DNA of 64,000 bases from Anaerosporobacter faecicola. Its GTDB lineage: Bacteria; Bacillota; Clostridia; Lachnospirales; Lachnospiraceae. This document shows, in pieces, positions 27,724 through 37,360 of the stretch. The first letter of the stretch is position 1. Every line of letters starts with the position of its first letter. The DNA is taken from NCBI RefSeq assembly GCF_012070565.1, contig NZ_JAAQRO010000003.1, positions 62,001-126,000 on the forward strand. The letters run 5' to 3'. The translations under genes and the position numbers were made by a program. Below the pieces are notes generated by a model. The model worked only from the letters and a program-made list of their open reading frames with translations, searched no databases and was not told where the DNA came from.

Positions 27724-28938
27724 ATGTCAAATTACACGTATTTGGCAGTAAATGCAGCTGGTAAAAGAAAAAAAGGCGGTATTGAAGCAGCCTCATTGGA
27801 AAAAGCGCAGGAATTTCTAAAGATGGAGGGGTTAACTCCCATTAAAGTAGCTGAGCAGGGAGTTCTAGATAAAGAGATTAATTTTGGTATAACGGGGAGA
27901 GTAAAACCAAGAGATCTCAGCGTATTCTGTAGACAGTTTGTAAGTATTTTAAATGCTGGCGTTACAGTAACCAGTGCTTTGGAAATGTTAAGTGAACAGA
28001 CAAAGAATAAAAAATTACAACAAGCTATAAGTGATACGAAAAATGGGATTGAAAAAGGGGAAACGCTTTCCGAAGCAATGCGAAGCCACAGTGATGTGTT
28101 CCCTGATTTGTTGATTAATATGGTAGAAGCGGGGGAGGCTTCTGGTAGTTTGGAAACATCTTTTGAACGTATGGCGACACATTTTGAAAAGAGTGCCAAA
28201 TTATCAGGAATCATGAAAAAAGCAATGATTTATCCTTGTGCCATCGCCATTGTAGCAACCATCGTTATCATAATCATGTTGGTATTTGTAATACCACAAT
28301 TTCAAGATATGTTTGATGAAATGGGAACAAAGATGCCGGCAATTACAGTAGCAGTCGTGAATGCAAGTAATTTTTTAATACATAAATGGTATATCTGCGT
28401 TGGTGTAGTTGCCTTAGTAATTACGATCTTTCAATTATATCGAACCAGTGAACAAGGAAAGATTGTCTTTGCAAAGATTGGATTAAGAGCACCATTGCTG
28501 GGAGCTCTCACTGTTAAGTCATCGTCAGCACGTCTGGCAAGAACATTAAGTACGTTAATGTCCTCAGGAATTCCGCTTGTGAATGCAATTGATATTACAG
28601 CGAAGTCAATGTCAAACTTGCTAGTAAAACAAGCGTTGATCCATAGTAAAGAAGAAGTTGAGAAGGGGGTTCCCCTATCGGAGCCGATTAAAGCAAGTGG
28701 AGTGTTCCCACCATTGGTACATCACATGATCCGTATTGGAGAAGAAACAGGTGGTGTGGATCATATGCTGGACAAAGTTGCGGATTATTATGATGAAGAA
28801 GTTGAACTTCAAACACAAACACTTACCGCCGCAATGGAACCTATAATCATATTAGTATTAGCAGCAATCGTTTGTGTAATCATTGCAGCAGTTATGTCTC
28901 CAATGTTATCTATGTACAGTGGCATGGAAGATATGTAA
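27724..28938 (+). CDS. pilC: Type IV pilus inner-membrane platform protein PilC
   Basis: 404 residues, GspF/PilC family: two related cytoplasmic four-helix domains (about 70-190 and 270-390) and three membrane helices (about 170-195, 220-240, 375-400). Signatures are FCRQFVSILNAGVTVTSALE and, in the second repeat, LARTLSTLMSSGIPLVNAID with FPPLVHHMIRIGEETGGVD. It anchors PilB/PilT and the assembling pilus. AAAGGAG lies before the ATG; starts 30 nt after pilT. Confidence 0.95.
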   Translation: MSNYTYLAVNAAGKRKKGGIEAASLEKAQEFLKMEGLTPIKVAEQGVLDKEINFGITGRVKPRDLSVFCRQFVSILNAGVTVTSALEMLSEQTKNKKLQQAISDTKNGIEKGETLSEAMRSHSDVFPDLLINMVEAGEASGSLETSFERMATHFEKSAKLSGIMKKAMIYPCAIAIVATIVIIIMLVFVIPQFQDMFDEMGTKMPAITVAVVNASNFLIHKWYICVGVVALVITIFQLYRTSEQGKIVFAKIGLRAPLLGALTVKSSSARLARTLSTLMSSGIPLVNAIDITAKSMSNLLVKQALIHSKEEVEKGVPLSEPIKASGVFPPLVHHMIRIGEETGGVDHMLDKVADYYDEEVELQTQTLTAAMEPIIILVLAAIVCVIIAAVMSPMLSMYSGMEDM

Positions 28939-28950
28939 CCGGTTAATAAT

Positions 28951-28974
28951 CTGACATATTCCGGAGTATGTCAG
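28951..28974 (+). other. Stem-loop between pilC and pilA
   Basis: CTGACATA and TATGTCAG arms with an 8-nt loop, no T-run behind it. A processing or stabilising hairpin before the major pilin gene would fit the need for more pilin than machinery (inference). Confidence 0.5.
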
Positions 28975-29011
28975 GTATTAATATAAAATGAAAAAGTGAA
29001 AGGTGAAGATT

Positions 29012-29524
29012 ATGAAAAAAATGAATGAAATGAAAGAGCAAAGAAAAAAATTAAATAACAAAGGTTTTTCATTAGTTGAATTAATCGTTGTTATCGCCAT
29101 TATGGCAATTTTAACAGTAGTAGTAGCGCCACAATTTATGAGATACATCGAAAAATCTAGAAAGAGCGTCGACCTTCAAACAATTGATTCAATTAAGTCA
29201 TCTATTCAAAGTGCATTAGCTGATGAAGCAGCATGGGATTCAACTGGATCAGTAGATGTAACAATTAATTTCACTAATAGTGGAGATTTTACATCAGTAA
29301 CTAGTGCAGGTGACCGTAGTATTACTGGATCAACAAGAGTTAGTGCTACTAAAACTGATAATCCTAATGATGATGGTCAAATACCAGAGTTTAATCTTGA
29401 GTTAAACGAGAATATGAATAAGACAGTTCGTTTTAAATCAAAAGAATATAAATCTGGTGTAACATTTACAATTAATGGATCTACAAAAGAAATTAAATGG
29501 GAAAAGAATGCAGATACGAAATAA
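29012..29524 (+). CDS. pilA: Major type IV pilin (prepilin)
   Basis: 170-residue prepilin. An 18-residue charged leader ends NNKG, then the mature protein begins FSLVELIVVIAIMAILTVVV with the conserved Glu5 and a hydrophobic N-terminal helix. The remaining ~110 residues are Ser/Thr/Asn-rich with no cysteines. PilD should cleave after Gly18 and methylate Phe1. The ATG at 29012 is preferred over a GTG at 29003 because the AAAGGTG site precedes it. Its position first among the pilins, after pilC, suggests the major subunit, although expression is not shown by sequence. Confidence 0.88.
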   Translation: MKKMNEMKEQRKKLNNKGFSLVELIVVIAIMAILTVVVAPQFMRYIEKSRKSVDLQTIDSIKSSIQSALADEAAWDSTGSVDVTINFTNSGDFTSVTSAGDRSITGSTRVSATKTDNPNDDGQIPEFNLELNENMNKTVRFKSKEYKSGVTFTINGSTKEIKWEKNADTK

Positions 29525-29557
29525 ACAACAGTAATAATAAAGAAAGTAAGTGACGAT

Positions 29558-30250
29558 ATGTACGGATTATTATATTGTAGTGTATTAGTAATGGGAGTTG
29601 TATTTGGAAAATATGTCAAAAAATGTTGTGAGAATATAGTAAATAAATACTTTAACACTGCAAAGGAAGAAGTGGAAGAAGATAACAATCCTACATATCA
29701 TAAAAGGAAACTTTTTTCAACCCCTCTCGTCGAGGGGTTGAATGGAGCTTCCTATCTTCTCATTGTGTACCAATTTGGTTATCGTTTGGATAGTTTGATC
29801 TACTGTTTGGTTGCAACATTCCTATTGATGATCAGTGTGATTGACTGGTATACCTTTGAGATACCATTTATCCTTAACAAAAGTATCTTTATTGCAGGTG
29901 TTTTGAATTTGGTAATTGATTATCCGAATCGTATTCATAATGTGTTTGGATTTTTTGTCATTAGTGTGTTGCTCTATCTAATATATTGGGTATCCCGAGG
30001 AGCGGCAATTGGTGGTGGAGATATTAAACTAATGGCTTCAGCAGGTCTAGTATTAGGAGCATCGAAAATTGTTATTGCATTCTTCGTTGCATGTGTTATT
30101 GGTTCCATTATACATATATTACGAATGAAAATCACAAAAGAAAATCATGTATTAGCGTTAGGACCTTATTTGGCAATCGGAATATATACAACCATGTTAT
30201 GGGGGGAACAGATCATTCAATGGTATCTCCAACATGCGTTGCAAGTGTAA
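29558..30250 (+). CDS. pilD: Prepilin peptidase
   Basis: 230-residue A24-family membrane aspartyl peptidase that cleaves prepilin leaders and may N-methylate them. About seven hydrophobic segments. The two catalytic Asp motifs are LLMISVIDWYTFEIP and AAIGGGDIKLM. Usual bacterial PilD has two CxxC pairs in its first cytoplasmic loop; here the loop is short, basic and has only a CC pair (KKCCENIV), so the zinc site is absent, as in several Gram-positive homologues. Ribosome binding site is weak (GAAAGTAAGTG). Stands directly after pilA. Confidence 0.88.
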   Translation: MYGLLYCSVLVMGVVFGKYVKKCCENIVNKYFNTAKEEVEEDNNPTYHKRKLFSTPLVEGLNGASYLLIVYQFGYRLDSLIYCLVATFLLMISVIDWYTFEIPFILNKSIFIAGVLNLVIDYPNRIHNVFGFFVISVLLYLIYWVSRGAAIGGGDIKLMASAGLVLGASKIVIAFFVACVIGSIIHILRMKITKENHVLALGPYLAIGIYTTMLWGEQIIQWYLQHALQV

Positions 30251-30330
30251 TTTTTTGGCTCGTCATGTTAGAAAATAGGCAGGAAAAGGAAGAAAAAAGA
30301 TAGAAAATCTTCTTTTCGCTAGGAGGGTTT

Positions 30331-31971
30331 ATGGGAAACAAAGTATTGGCAATTGAAATTGGTGAAAAGTTAGTACGAATATGTGAGACCAATTATAATC
30401 AAAAAAATATTCATATATATAATGAAATGACAATTGAAACACCAATGGGTTTGGTGGAAGATGGCTATGTAAGAGAAAAAGTAGCATTAAGTAAATTAAT
30501 AAAAGAGAAATTAAGTATAGAGAAGATAACCAATCGGAAGGTTGTATTCACAATCGCATCCAATAAGATTGCGAGCAGGGAGGTAATTGTACCACAGGTA
30601 AAGAAGCAGCAAATAAAACAATTGGTACAGTCAAATGCAAGTGATTATTTTCCAATTAAGATAGATGAATATACGATCGCGTATAGTATTTTAGATACAG
30701 AAGAAGGAAAAGATAAAAAAATTCGTTTATTGGTTGTAGCTGTTCCTAATGAAATTGTGAAATCCTATTATGATCTTGCTGAATTATTAGGATTTACAAT
30801 TCTGAATATGGACTTTGCAGGAAACAGTTCCTACCAATTATTCAAACAAAATGATAGTAAAGAAACCAGTATGGTTGTACACCTCAACGATAACAATGGA
30901 TATATTACCATACTTAATCAAGGTCATATGGTTTTACAGAGAACGATTCCGTATGGAAGCAGTAACATTATCAATACGGTCATGAACAATCCAGTTTTGG
31001 AAGTGAAAACTTATGAAACAGCAGTGGAACTTATAAGAAAGAACTTGGTAGATGTGGATCTAGTTTCTTATGAGGGTGGGAATAAAGTGAATGTCATTGG
31101 AGAGGAGGTTGCTGTGACAGCTGGAAATGTTGCTTATCAGGAAACCTATGAGGTGGTTCATAACATCGTCAATAACATTATGAGAATCTTAGATTATTAC
31201 ACGTCAAAAAATGAAGGGAATCCTGTAAAAGCAATTTATCTAGCCAGTGATGGATTACCTCTGAAATATCTGTATGATCTGCTAGAAAAACACACTGGTG
31301 TAAAGGTGCTCCAATATGATAAGTTTATCGCTTCTTCCTCCTTGTTTAATAATTCCATCGATACCATCTTGTTAGGACGATATCTGGCTTGTGTAGGTGC
31401 GATTATTAATTCTACTAATATTGAAAAAGCAAAGGTTGAGGAAAAGAAGGAGAACCGAGTTGCAGCGCAGATGACAGCCTTGTTTTTTGGTGTTTGTATC
31501 ATCGTTTCCACTGGCTTAAGTGTAAAATCCTACATGGATTATAACGGATTAAAAGAGGATAAGAAAGAAATAGAGAATAATATACAACAGCTAGAAGGGA
31601 TTGTTGACATTTATAAAGAGTATAATACAACAACCAGTTTATATAACCAATACACCAATATCTATAGTAAAACTGTTGGTAATAACGACATACTGGTTGA
31701 TGTTATTAAAGCGTTAGAAGAAAAATTGCCAACGAAAGCAAGAATTGAAGCATTAGATGTTACAGACAGTAGTGTTGTATTAAATCTTGAAACGGATAGA
31801 AAAGAAATTATTGCGAAAACGATAAACTCTTTACGAGAATGTGAATGTTTTTGTAATGTTACAAACTTTGGTTTTATTGAGGAAACTGATGAAAATGGAT
31901 TAACCAGTATAAAATATACAGTAGAATGTTTCTATGGGCAGGTTAATCAAGAAATCGAAGGAGAGAATTAA
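30331..31971 (+). CDS. PilM-PilN fusion protein of the type IV pilus
   Basis: 546 residues. The first ~350 residues are an actin-like PilM (N-terminus VLAIEIGEKLVRIC; EVIVPQVKKQQIKQLVQSNA; SMVVHLNDNNGYITILNQGH; AIYLASDGLPLKYLYDLL). A single membrane helix follows (about 378-397), then a coiled coil and a small alpha/beta domain that has the layout of PilN. In most bacteria PilM (cytoplasmic) and PilN (bitopic) are separate and bind through a short PilN peptide; here they are one polypeptide. It would link cytoplasmic ATPase to PilO across the membrane. AGGAGGG lies 6 nt before the ATG. The next gene is pilO. Confidence 0.85.
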   Translation: MGNKVLAIEIGEKLVRICETNYNQKNIHIYNEMTIETPMGLVEDGYVREKVALSKLIKEKLSIEKITNRKVVFTIASNKIASREVIVPQVKKQQIKQLVQSNASDYFPIKIDEYTIAYSILDTEEGKDKKIRLLVVAVPNEIVKSYYDLAELLGFTILNMDFAGNSSYQLFKQNDSKETSMVVHLNDNNGYITILNQGHMVLQRTIPYGSSNIINTVMNNPVLEVKTYETAVELIRKNLVDVDLVSYEGGNKVNVIGEEVAVTAGNVAYQETYEVVHNIVNNIMRILDYYTSKNEGNPVKAIYLASDGLPLKYLYDLLEKHTGVKVLQYDKFIASSSLFNNSIDTILLGRYLACVGAIINSTNIEKAKVEEKKENRVAAQMTALFFGVCIIVSTGLSVKSYMDYNGLKEDKKEIENNIQQLEGIVDIYKEYNTTTSLYNQYTNIYSKTVGNNDILVDVIKALEEKLPTKARIEALDVTDSSVVLNLETDRKEIIAKTINSLRECECFCNVTNFGFIEETDENGLTSIKYTVECFYGQVNQEIEGEN

Positions 31972-31991
31972 GAAAAAGGAGAGCCTTCATT

Positions 31992-32771
31992 ATGAAAAAA
32001 ATTCTTAGTGTGAAACGTAATCGAGTATATATTATACTTATTGGTATTGCGATCTTATTGTTATCTTACTATTGTGTATATCTCAATAATCAGACGAAGA
32101 TGGATACAATTAAGGAAGATATGAATGGGTTAAATGAGAAATTGGCTGAATTAGAGCAATTCAATAGTAAAAAGCAATTTTACTTGGACGAAACAGATCG
32201 AATGAACGGGGAAATAGAAACAATCATCAGCCAATTCCCTTCCGATGTACAACCAGAAGACTTAATTATGTATATAAAGGAAGCAGAAGATGATTATGAT
32301 GTTTCAATTAATAATGCTACATTTTCAGATGTAATGTCGATTGATGAATTAGAAGATATAATAAGTGCTGAAGAAACACAGGAGAATAAGAATATAGAAG
32401 AGATTCAGGATACAGAAGAAACTCAGGATTTGAATGGAAACCAAGAAACAGAGGAAAGCCAGGGGCAGGAAATCACAGAAAGTGCAACTGAGAGTAGTGT
32501 TGGGACAAATCCAATTGGCTATAAAATCTTACTCGATATTACGACAAAAACATCGTATGAAGGTTTTAAAGATCTTATTAAGCATATTACAAAAGGTGGG
32601 TATAAGTTACATATTACCAATCTTAGAACAAATTATGATGAGACGGGTGACTTAAGCAGTGATGTGACAGTGGAGGTTTACTATATTAAGAATACTGGAG
32701 TTGAATATGAAGGAACAAGTATTCCACAAAATCCAGTTGGAAAAGATAATATATTCAATACCCAGAAATAG
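31992..32771 (+). CDS. pilO: PilO-like type IV pilus alignment protein
   Basis: 259-residue bitopic protein: a short basic N-terminus, one membrane helix (about 10-30), a coiled coil (35-75), then a C-terminal ferredoxin-like domain (IGYKILLDITTKTSYEGFKD onwards). Between them is a Glu/Thr/Gln-rich low-complexity segment (about 120-170) absent from typical PilO. Function is inferred from topology and from its place after the PilM-PilN fusion, as PilO partners PilN. AAAAAGGAGAG site; 20 nt after the previous stop. Confidence 0.8.
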   Translation: MKKILSVKRNRVYIILIGIAILLLSYYCVYLNNQTKMDTIKEDMNGLNEKLAELEQFNSKKQFYLDETDRMNGEIETIISQFPSDVQPEDLIMYIKEAEDDYDVSINNATFSDVMSIDELEDIISAEETQENKNIEEIQDTEETQDLNGNQETEESQGQEITESATESSVGTNPIGYKILLDITTKTSYEGFKDLIKHITKGGYKLHITNLRTNYDETGDLSSDVTVEVYYIKNTGVEYEGTSIPQNPVGKDNIFNTQK

Positions 32772-32844
32772 GTAAATCCAACTTCCCACTTGAATGTATC
32801 GAACGAGTACAAGCATCATTTTAGCTAAGACGGGGGATTAAATT

Positions 32845-33975
32845 GTGGAAGAAAATAGAATGCATAAATTCAGGAAAGACGACAGAGGAGTAACGTTAAT
32901 TGAATTACTGATCAGTATTGCTGTATTAGCTATAATTGTGATTCCATTATTGAATAGTTTCCTGTTTTCTGTAAAGATGAATGCGAGAGCAAAACAGAAA
33001 CAGAAGGCGACAATGGTAGCGGAAAATATATCAGAACGAGTGAAAGCAGAAACACTGGAAACGATAAAAAGTTGGACAGAGATTACAGAAGATCGTACAA
33101 ATGGTAGTGTACTTAACTACCGATTAGAGTCATTCGTGTCACAAGGAAAGAAGTACAATGTTCAGATTATCATGGATCCAACAGATGCTAGCTATAAGAA
33201 TGGGACTAGCTCCGAATTGATCAATGATCATTCATTTCCTACTGTATCAGAAGTGTATGGCAATTCCAATGCAATCATTACACAAGGAAGTGAGGACGAT
33301 ACGGCAGCAGCAACGTTCTTGGAATATAGTAAAGCAGCAAAAGCGGATAATCCAACTATGACCGCATTTGCAAATGTGGCTGAGATACGTGCGATCATGC
33401 AGAAGAATATGAAGATTGAGATATTACCTGGAACAAAAAGTAATCGGGTGATTATAGAGTCTAGTTTTATATACACATGTGATAGTACGAAACTATTGCC
33501 GGATGATCAGAAAATAGAGTTGGCAGTGTACTCAAAAGAAATTGAAAATTTGAATAACATATATTTCTTCTATGATTCCATTGAACAAGACTATAGCGAT
33601 ATGCTTCATCAAGATAATCTGTATGTAATCAATAAAGCAAAAAAAGTTGCAAATGTTTATATAGTAAAACGTGGAGAGACAAAGGCGGCTACTGGATATC
33701 TTCTGGATGCTACATTTAAGATGCAGTTAGGAAAACAAGTTCGAGGAATCGTGGATTATAAGAAAAATGGGAAATCCTGCTTAACCTTTTATTCGAATCT
33801 GAGTCAGACGTATTTGGGAACTGTGAATATACATACAGGTGAAGATACAAACACATTAGCACCTAAATTGGGTGATGTACCGAATCGAATCTATAAGATT
33901 ACAATTAAGATCTATAATAAGGGTGATTGGACAAAACCATTGGTAGAATTCATGACAACAAAGGAGGAATGGTGA
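32845..33975 (+). CDS. Minor pilin with GVTLIE cleavage site (PilV-like)
   Basis: 376 residues. The class III signal reads KDDRG then VTLIELLISIAVLAIIVIPLL, with Glu5 kept. The long C-terminal part (about 340 residues) is larger than most minor pilins and has no domain I recognise; it contains a Gly/Lys region and several aromatic strands. Start is GTG at 32845 after a CGGGGG site; an ATG at 32860 is an alternative. Its stop overlaps the next start (TGATG), showing tight coupling. Probably part of the pilus initiation/tip complex (inference from family and order). Confidence 0.8.
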   Translation: MEENRMHKFRKDDRGVTLIELLISIAVLAIIVIPLLNSFLFSVKMNARAKQKQKATMVAENISERVKAETLETIKSWTEITEDRTNGSVLNYRLESFVSQGKKYNVQIIMDPTDASYKNGTSSELINDHSFPTVSEVYGNSNAIITQGSEDDTAAATFLEYSKAAKADNPTMTAFANVAEIRAIMQKNMKIEILPGTKSNRVIIESSFIYTCDSTKLLPDDQKIELAVYSKEIENLNNIYFFYDSIEQDYSDMLHQDNLYVINKAKKVANVYIVKRGETKAATGYLLDATFKMQLGKQVRGIVDYKKNGKSCLTFYSNLSQTYLGTVNIHTGEDTNTLAPKLGDVPNRIYKITIKIYNKGDWTKPLVEFMTTKEEW

Positions 33976-36185
33976 TGAATAGAACGAGTTCTTCTTTGCA
34001 AAAGGACAATAAAGGTTTTACATTAGCGAGTGTATTATTGCTCATGCTTTTGATCTCTTCTTTTGTTGTTATTCTACTAACGTTAACTGTAATGAATGTA
34101 CAGATGAAACAAATGGATCGTCGTTCCAAAGAAACGTTTTATGAGGCGGAGCGATATGTTGATGAAATTCAGGCGGGAATCGAAGGAGAATTGGGTGATG
34201 CCCTAGGGATTGCATATGAAGAAGTATTACCAAAGTTTGGGAAAATAAGTAATGATGCTCTGGAAGAGGAATATGGAAGAAGAATTATTGCTATCCTTTT
34301 TGAATTTTATACAGAAAAAACTTACGTAGATTCTGATACGAGTATAAAGCCTTATAAATTAGACGTTTTGCAAAAATATCTAACGAATACGGGTGATGGG
34401 AAAATAGAGAACGTTGTATTGTCATTAGGAAATAATGCTGGGGTCTACATTGATAAAGTCAATTATAGCCAAATTACCTTGAAAAATCTTCGTATTGAGT
34501 GTAAAACCAAAGACGGTTATGTATCAAAGACACAACTTGACTTTGAAATTAATATACCAAATTTGAAATTTCAAAACCCGGGATTTTACCTGACATTAGG
34601 AGATTATTCCATTATCACCGATGATTATTTGACAAATGACCAGTCACAGAAGGTTGATATTACAGGAAGTGTCTATGCAGGTAAGGGAATTGTGTCCAAA
34701 GGAAATGATAGTGAGATTGATTTTAAGTCAGATAATGTTGTTACACGGAATACGATTGCAGCAGATACAGGGGCAACCATTCAAATGGCTGGACAAGATT
34801 CCTATTGTCATGTTTGGGCTGATACAATTAAAACTTCAAGTGAGATGAATCCAGATACAGAAGCAAAAACAACGTTAACGATTGAGAATGGTAAATGTTA
34901 TGTAAAGAACGATCTGGTACTTGATGCAAAACTGAATAATGAAGTACAGATTGAAGGAGAGTATTTTGGATTTGGTAATAGCACAGAATTTCCGATGGAA
35001 AGTAGTGCTATGATTATTAATGGAAGAAAATCCACTTTAGATTTATCTGATGTAACGCGGTTAATGTTAGCTGGGCGTGCTTATATTGATGTAGGTGTAT
35101 CAGGTACAGATAGAGGAGTATTAGTAGGTGAGTCACTGGCGGTTAAGGGAAATCAAATTGCTTATCTTATACCAGAAGAATATATTCGTGGAGGAAGTAA
35201 TCCGTTAACGATACAAAGTGGTTTAGGAGCGAATGAAATTGAAGTTGATTTCCGTCCGAAAGAGGAGCGAAATTTTCAAAATACTGGGAATGCCTATAAG
35301 ACGTATTTATCAAATTATCAAGCAATGTATGCTGGAAAAGAAGCGGAAGAAAGAGAGAACGGTAGTATTTTACGATATTTGAAATTAACTACCACAACAC
35401 CAGGATATAAGAAAGTTGTTGTATTTGATAAAGCAGGACAACAGCAGGTGTACTATTATTTTGAATTCCGCTCAGAAAAGTTAGCAAATGAATACTTCAA
35501 AGAATATTGTGAACAGAACAAAAATCGAATTGATGAACGAACAAAGTTGTATGTCGATAGCATTCGTTTGAATGAGAATCTAGATATCTATACGATTGTG
35601 GGTAATCTTACCTCGTATGATAAAGATGAGAAGGAAGCCAATCTTGTATATACAGAAGATCCAGCAAGTGTAGAGGCAACTTGTAATCTCTACAAAAATC
35701 AATATGAATCCATGATTTATAATTTATATAATAGTGGTTCAGTGGGTGAAGCAACAGCCAATACTTCATTATTTGATAAGTATATTGATCAATCACAATT
35801 CAAAGCAGCGGGAACAGACCCTGAAGTATATGCGTACGATGGGGATACGAAAGCGGTATTTGTGAACAACCCAACAACGGCATTCCGAGTAAGTAATGAA
35901 TTTAATGGATTATCTGGAAAAGGAATTATTGTAGCAACGGGTGAAGTAATTGTGGATATGGATTTTACAGGAACCATCATTTCCAAAGGAGGAATACGAT
36001 TCTTAGGAGGACATAAGCTAACAGCAGATAAATATACCGTTTATCAATTACTCGAACCATCAAATCCTGGAGTAATCAAGTATTTTAAAGAGTTACAAAA
36101 TGCTATGCAAGACACTAGTAGTGGTGAGGATACAGAAATTAACATACATGAATTGATCAGTATACAAAATTGGAAGAGATATTAG
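33975..36185 (+). CDS. Giant minor pilin lacking Glu5 (PilX/GspK-like position)
   Basis: About 736 residues. The prepilin site KDNKG is followed by FTLASVLLLMLLISSFVVI: the hydrophobic helix is intact but residue +5 is Ser, not Glu. In type II secretion, GspK, the large tip pseudopilin, likewise lacks Glu5. The middle region (about 220-420) has repeated short strands with Asp/Asn turns suggestive of a beta-solenoid; the end carries IISKGGIRFLGGHKLTA. The start at 33975 has AAGGAGG at 33961-33967, 7 nt upstream; an ATG at 33969 is too close. No close relative of the large domain is recognised. Confidence 0.8.
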   Translation: MNRTSSSLQKDNKGFTLASVLLLMLLISSFVVILLTLTVMNVQMKQMDRRSKETFYEAERYVDEIQAGIEGELGDALGIAYEEVLPKFGKISNDALEEEYGRRIIAILFEFYTEKTYVDSDTSIKPYKLDVLQKYLTNTGDGKIENVVLSLGNNAGVYIDKVNYSQITLKNLRIECKTKDGYVSKTQLDFEINIPNLKFQNPGFYLTLGDYSIITDDYLTNDQSQKVDITGSVYAGKGIVSKGNDSEIDFKSDNVVTRNTIAADTGATIQMAGQDSYCHVWADTIKTSSEMNPDTEAKTTLTIENGKCYVKNDLVLDAKLNNEVQIEGEYFGFGNSTEFPMESSAMIINGRKSTLDLSDVTRLMLAGRAYIDVGVSGTDRGVLVGESLAVKGNQIAYLIPEEYIRGGSNPLTIQSGLGANEIEVDFRPKEERNFQNTGNAYKTYLSNYQAMYAGKEAEERENGSILRYLKLTTTTPGYKKVVVFDKAGQQQVYYYFEFRSEKLANEYFKEYCEQNKNRIDERTKLYVDSIRLNENLDIYTIVGNLTSYDKDEKEANLVYTEDPASVEATCNLYKNQYESMIYNLYNSGSVGEATANTSLFDKYIDQSQFKAAGTDPEVYAYDGDTKAVFVNNPTTAFRVSNEFNGLSGKGIIVATGEVIVDMDFTGTIISKGGIRFLGGHKLTADKYTVYQLLEPSNPGVIKYFKELQNAMQDTSSGEDTEINIHELISIQNWKRY

Positions 36186-36197
36186 AGAGGATACAGT

Positions 36198-36692
36198 ATG
36201 AAAAAAGAAAATCAAGGATTTACTGTAATTGAATTACTTATTGTATTCGCCATTGTAGGCATCCTAATGCTAGGTGTAACGATGAGTTTCTCTAGTCTAA
36301 TGAAATCCAATGTAAACCAGGTATCAAAGACCATTGATGGGGAAATGAAGAAACTTCGTATCGTTACATTGAGCAAAGATAAGGCATATTCTTTATTTAT
36401 CTACAAAAGAGGAAGCTATTATTATTACCAATTTGCAGCAGATGATACACCGTATAATGAGTTAGTTGACGGGAATAAACTAGGAAGAAAAGATTTAGAA
36501 ATTCAATATCGCATTAAGGGTTCGGAAGACTTCAAATGCTTAGAAGGAAGCGATTTTGTGCGAATTGCTTATAATGCAAGCAATGGAAAATATAGCAATG
36601 ATCGAGTATATGATCAGATCCGTTTTGTTTCAAATAGTAGACAGAAACAGATCGTTATTGCGAATGTGACAGGGAGGCATTTTATACGCTAA
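36198..36692 (+). CDS. Minor pilin (GspH/FimT-like)
   Basis: 164 residues. MKKENQG leader, then FTVIELLIVFAIVGILMLGV with Glu5. The globular part fits a GspH/FimT-type minor pseudopilin by size. Starts 12 nt after the giant pilin; its TAA stop overlaps an ATG of the next frame (TAATG). Likely part of the pilus priming complex. Confidence 0.82.
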   Translation: MKKENQGFTVIELLIVFAIVGILMLGVTMSFSSLMKSNVNQVSKTIDGEMKKLRIVTLSKDKAYSLFIYKRGSYYYYQFAADDTPYNELVDGNKLGRKDLEIQYRIKGSEDFKCLEGSDFVRIAYNASNGKYSNDRVYDQIRFVSNSRQKQIVIANVTGRHFIR

Positions 36693-36709
36693 TGGAGGAA
36701 GAGAGAACA

Positions 36710-37318
36710 GTGAAAAAACTTAATAATCAAGGTCTTACGTTAGTGGAATTGATTATCGTAATGGCCTTAGCAGGAATTGTTTCCCTTATCGCGTTTTCAT
36801 TCCTCCAGTCAGGAACGCAGTTCTATAATACGATAAGTGCGGAAGTTGACCTGCAGATGGAATCACAGACTACCTACAATCAGATACGGGAAATGGTCAT
36901 GAACGCTGAACGAGGAGCAGTTGCATTTGGAATGCCAACTTCTTCCGATAATCGAAAGTTGGTAGTATCAGGAAAATCATATCGAGCTTTAGTAATTTAT
37001 AATAGCAATAATGTACAAGTTATCTTATATGACCCTGCTAGTAAGAAGCTCTATCTATTGGAAGAAGCAAGAACTAGTGCACAGTATGGAAATCAAGCAC
37101 ATGTCATTTCATGTATTAGTAAAATAAAGGATGAAAATCTTATGTCAGCGGGAGTTAGTGAATTCGATGTTGATACGACTAAATTAAATTCGGTGGCCTC
37201 CAATGGAATGCTCAGCATGAAATTGGTATTTACAAAAAAAGGAGAAAACTATACTTGTGAAAGTTATGTAACCTTAAGAAATGATAATGTAAAAAATCCT
37301 GATGAACGTTATGAATAG
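36710..37318 (+). CDS. Minor pilin (PilW-like)
   Basis: About 202 residues: MKKLNNQG leader, then LTLVELIIVMALAGIVSLIA with Glu5 and a 170-residue globular domain. The GTG at 36710 is preferred: it gives the short basic leader usual for prepilins, and GGAGG at 36694-36698 precedes it by 11 nt. The alternative ATG at 36692 overlaps the previous stop and would add six acidic residues (EEERTV). Likely partners are the three preceding minor pilins. Confidence 0.82.
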   Translation: MKKLNNQGLTLVELIIVMALAGIVSLIAFSFLQSGTQFYNTISAEVDLQMESQTTYNQIREMVMNAERGAVAFGMPTSSDNRKLVVSGKSYRALVIYNSNNVQVILYDPASKKLYLLEEARTSAQYGNQAHVISCISKIKDENLMSAGVSEFDVDTTKLNSVASNGMLSMKLVFTKKGENYTCESYVTLRNDNVKNPDERYE

Positions 37319-37360
37319 GAGTTGGGTTTGGATCGAATCATAAGAGCGAGGTGTTTAGTT

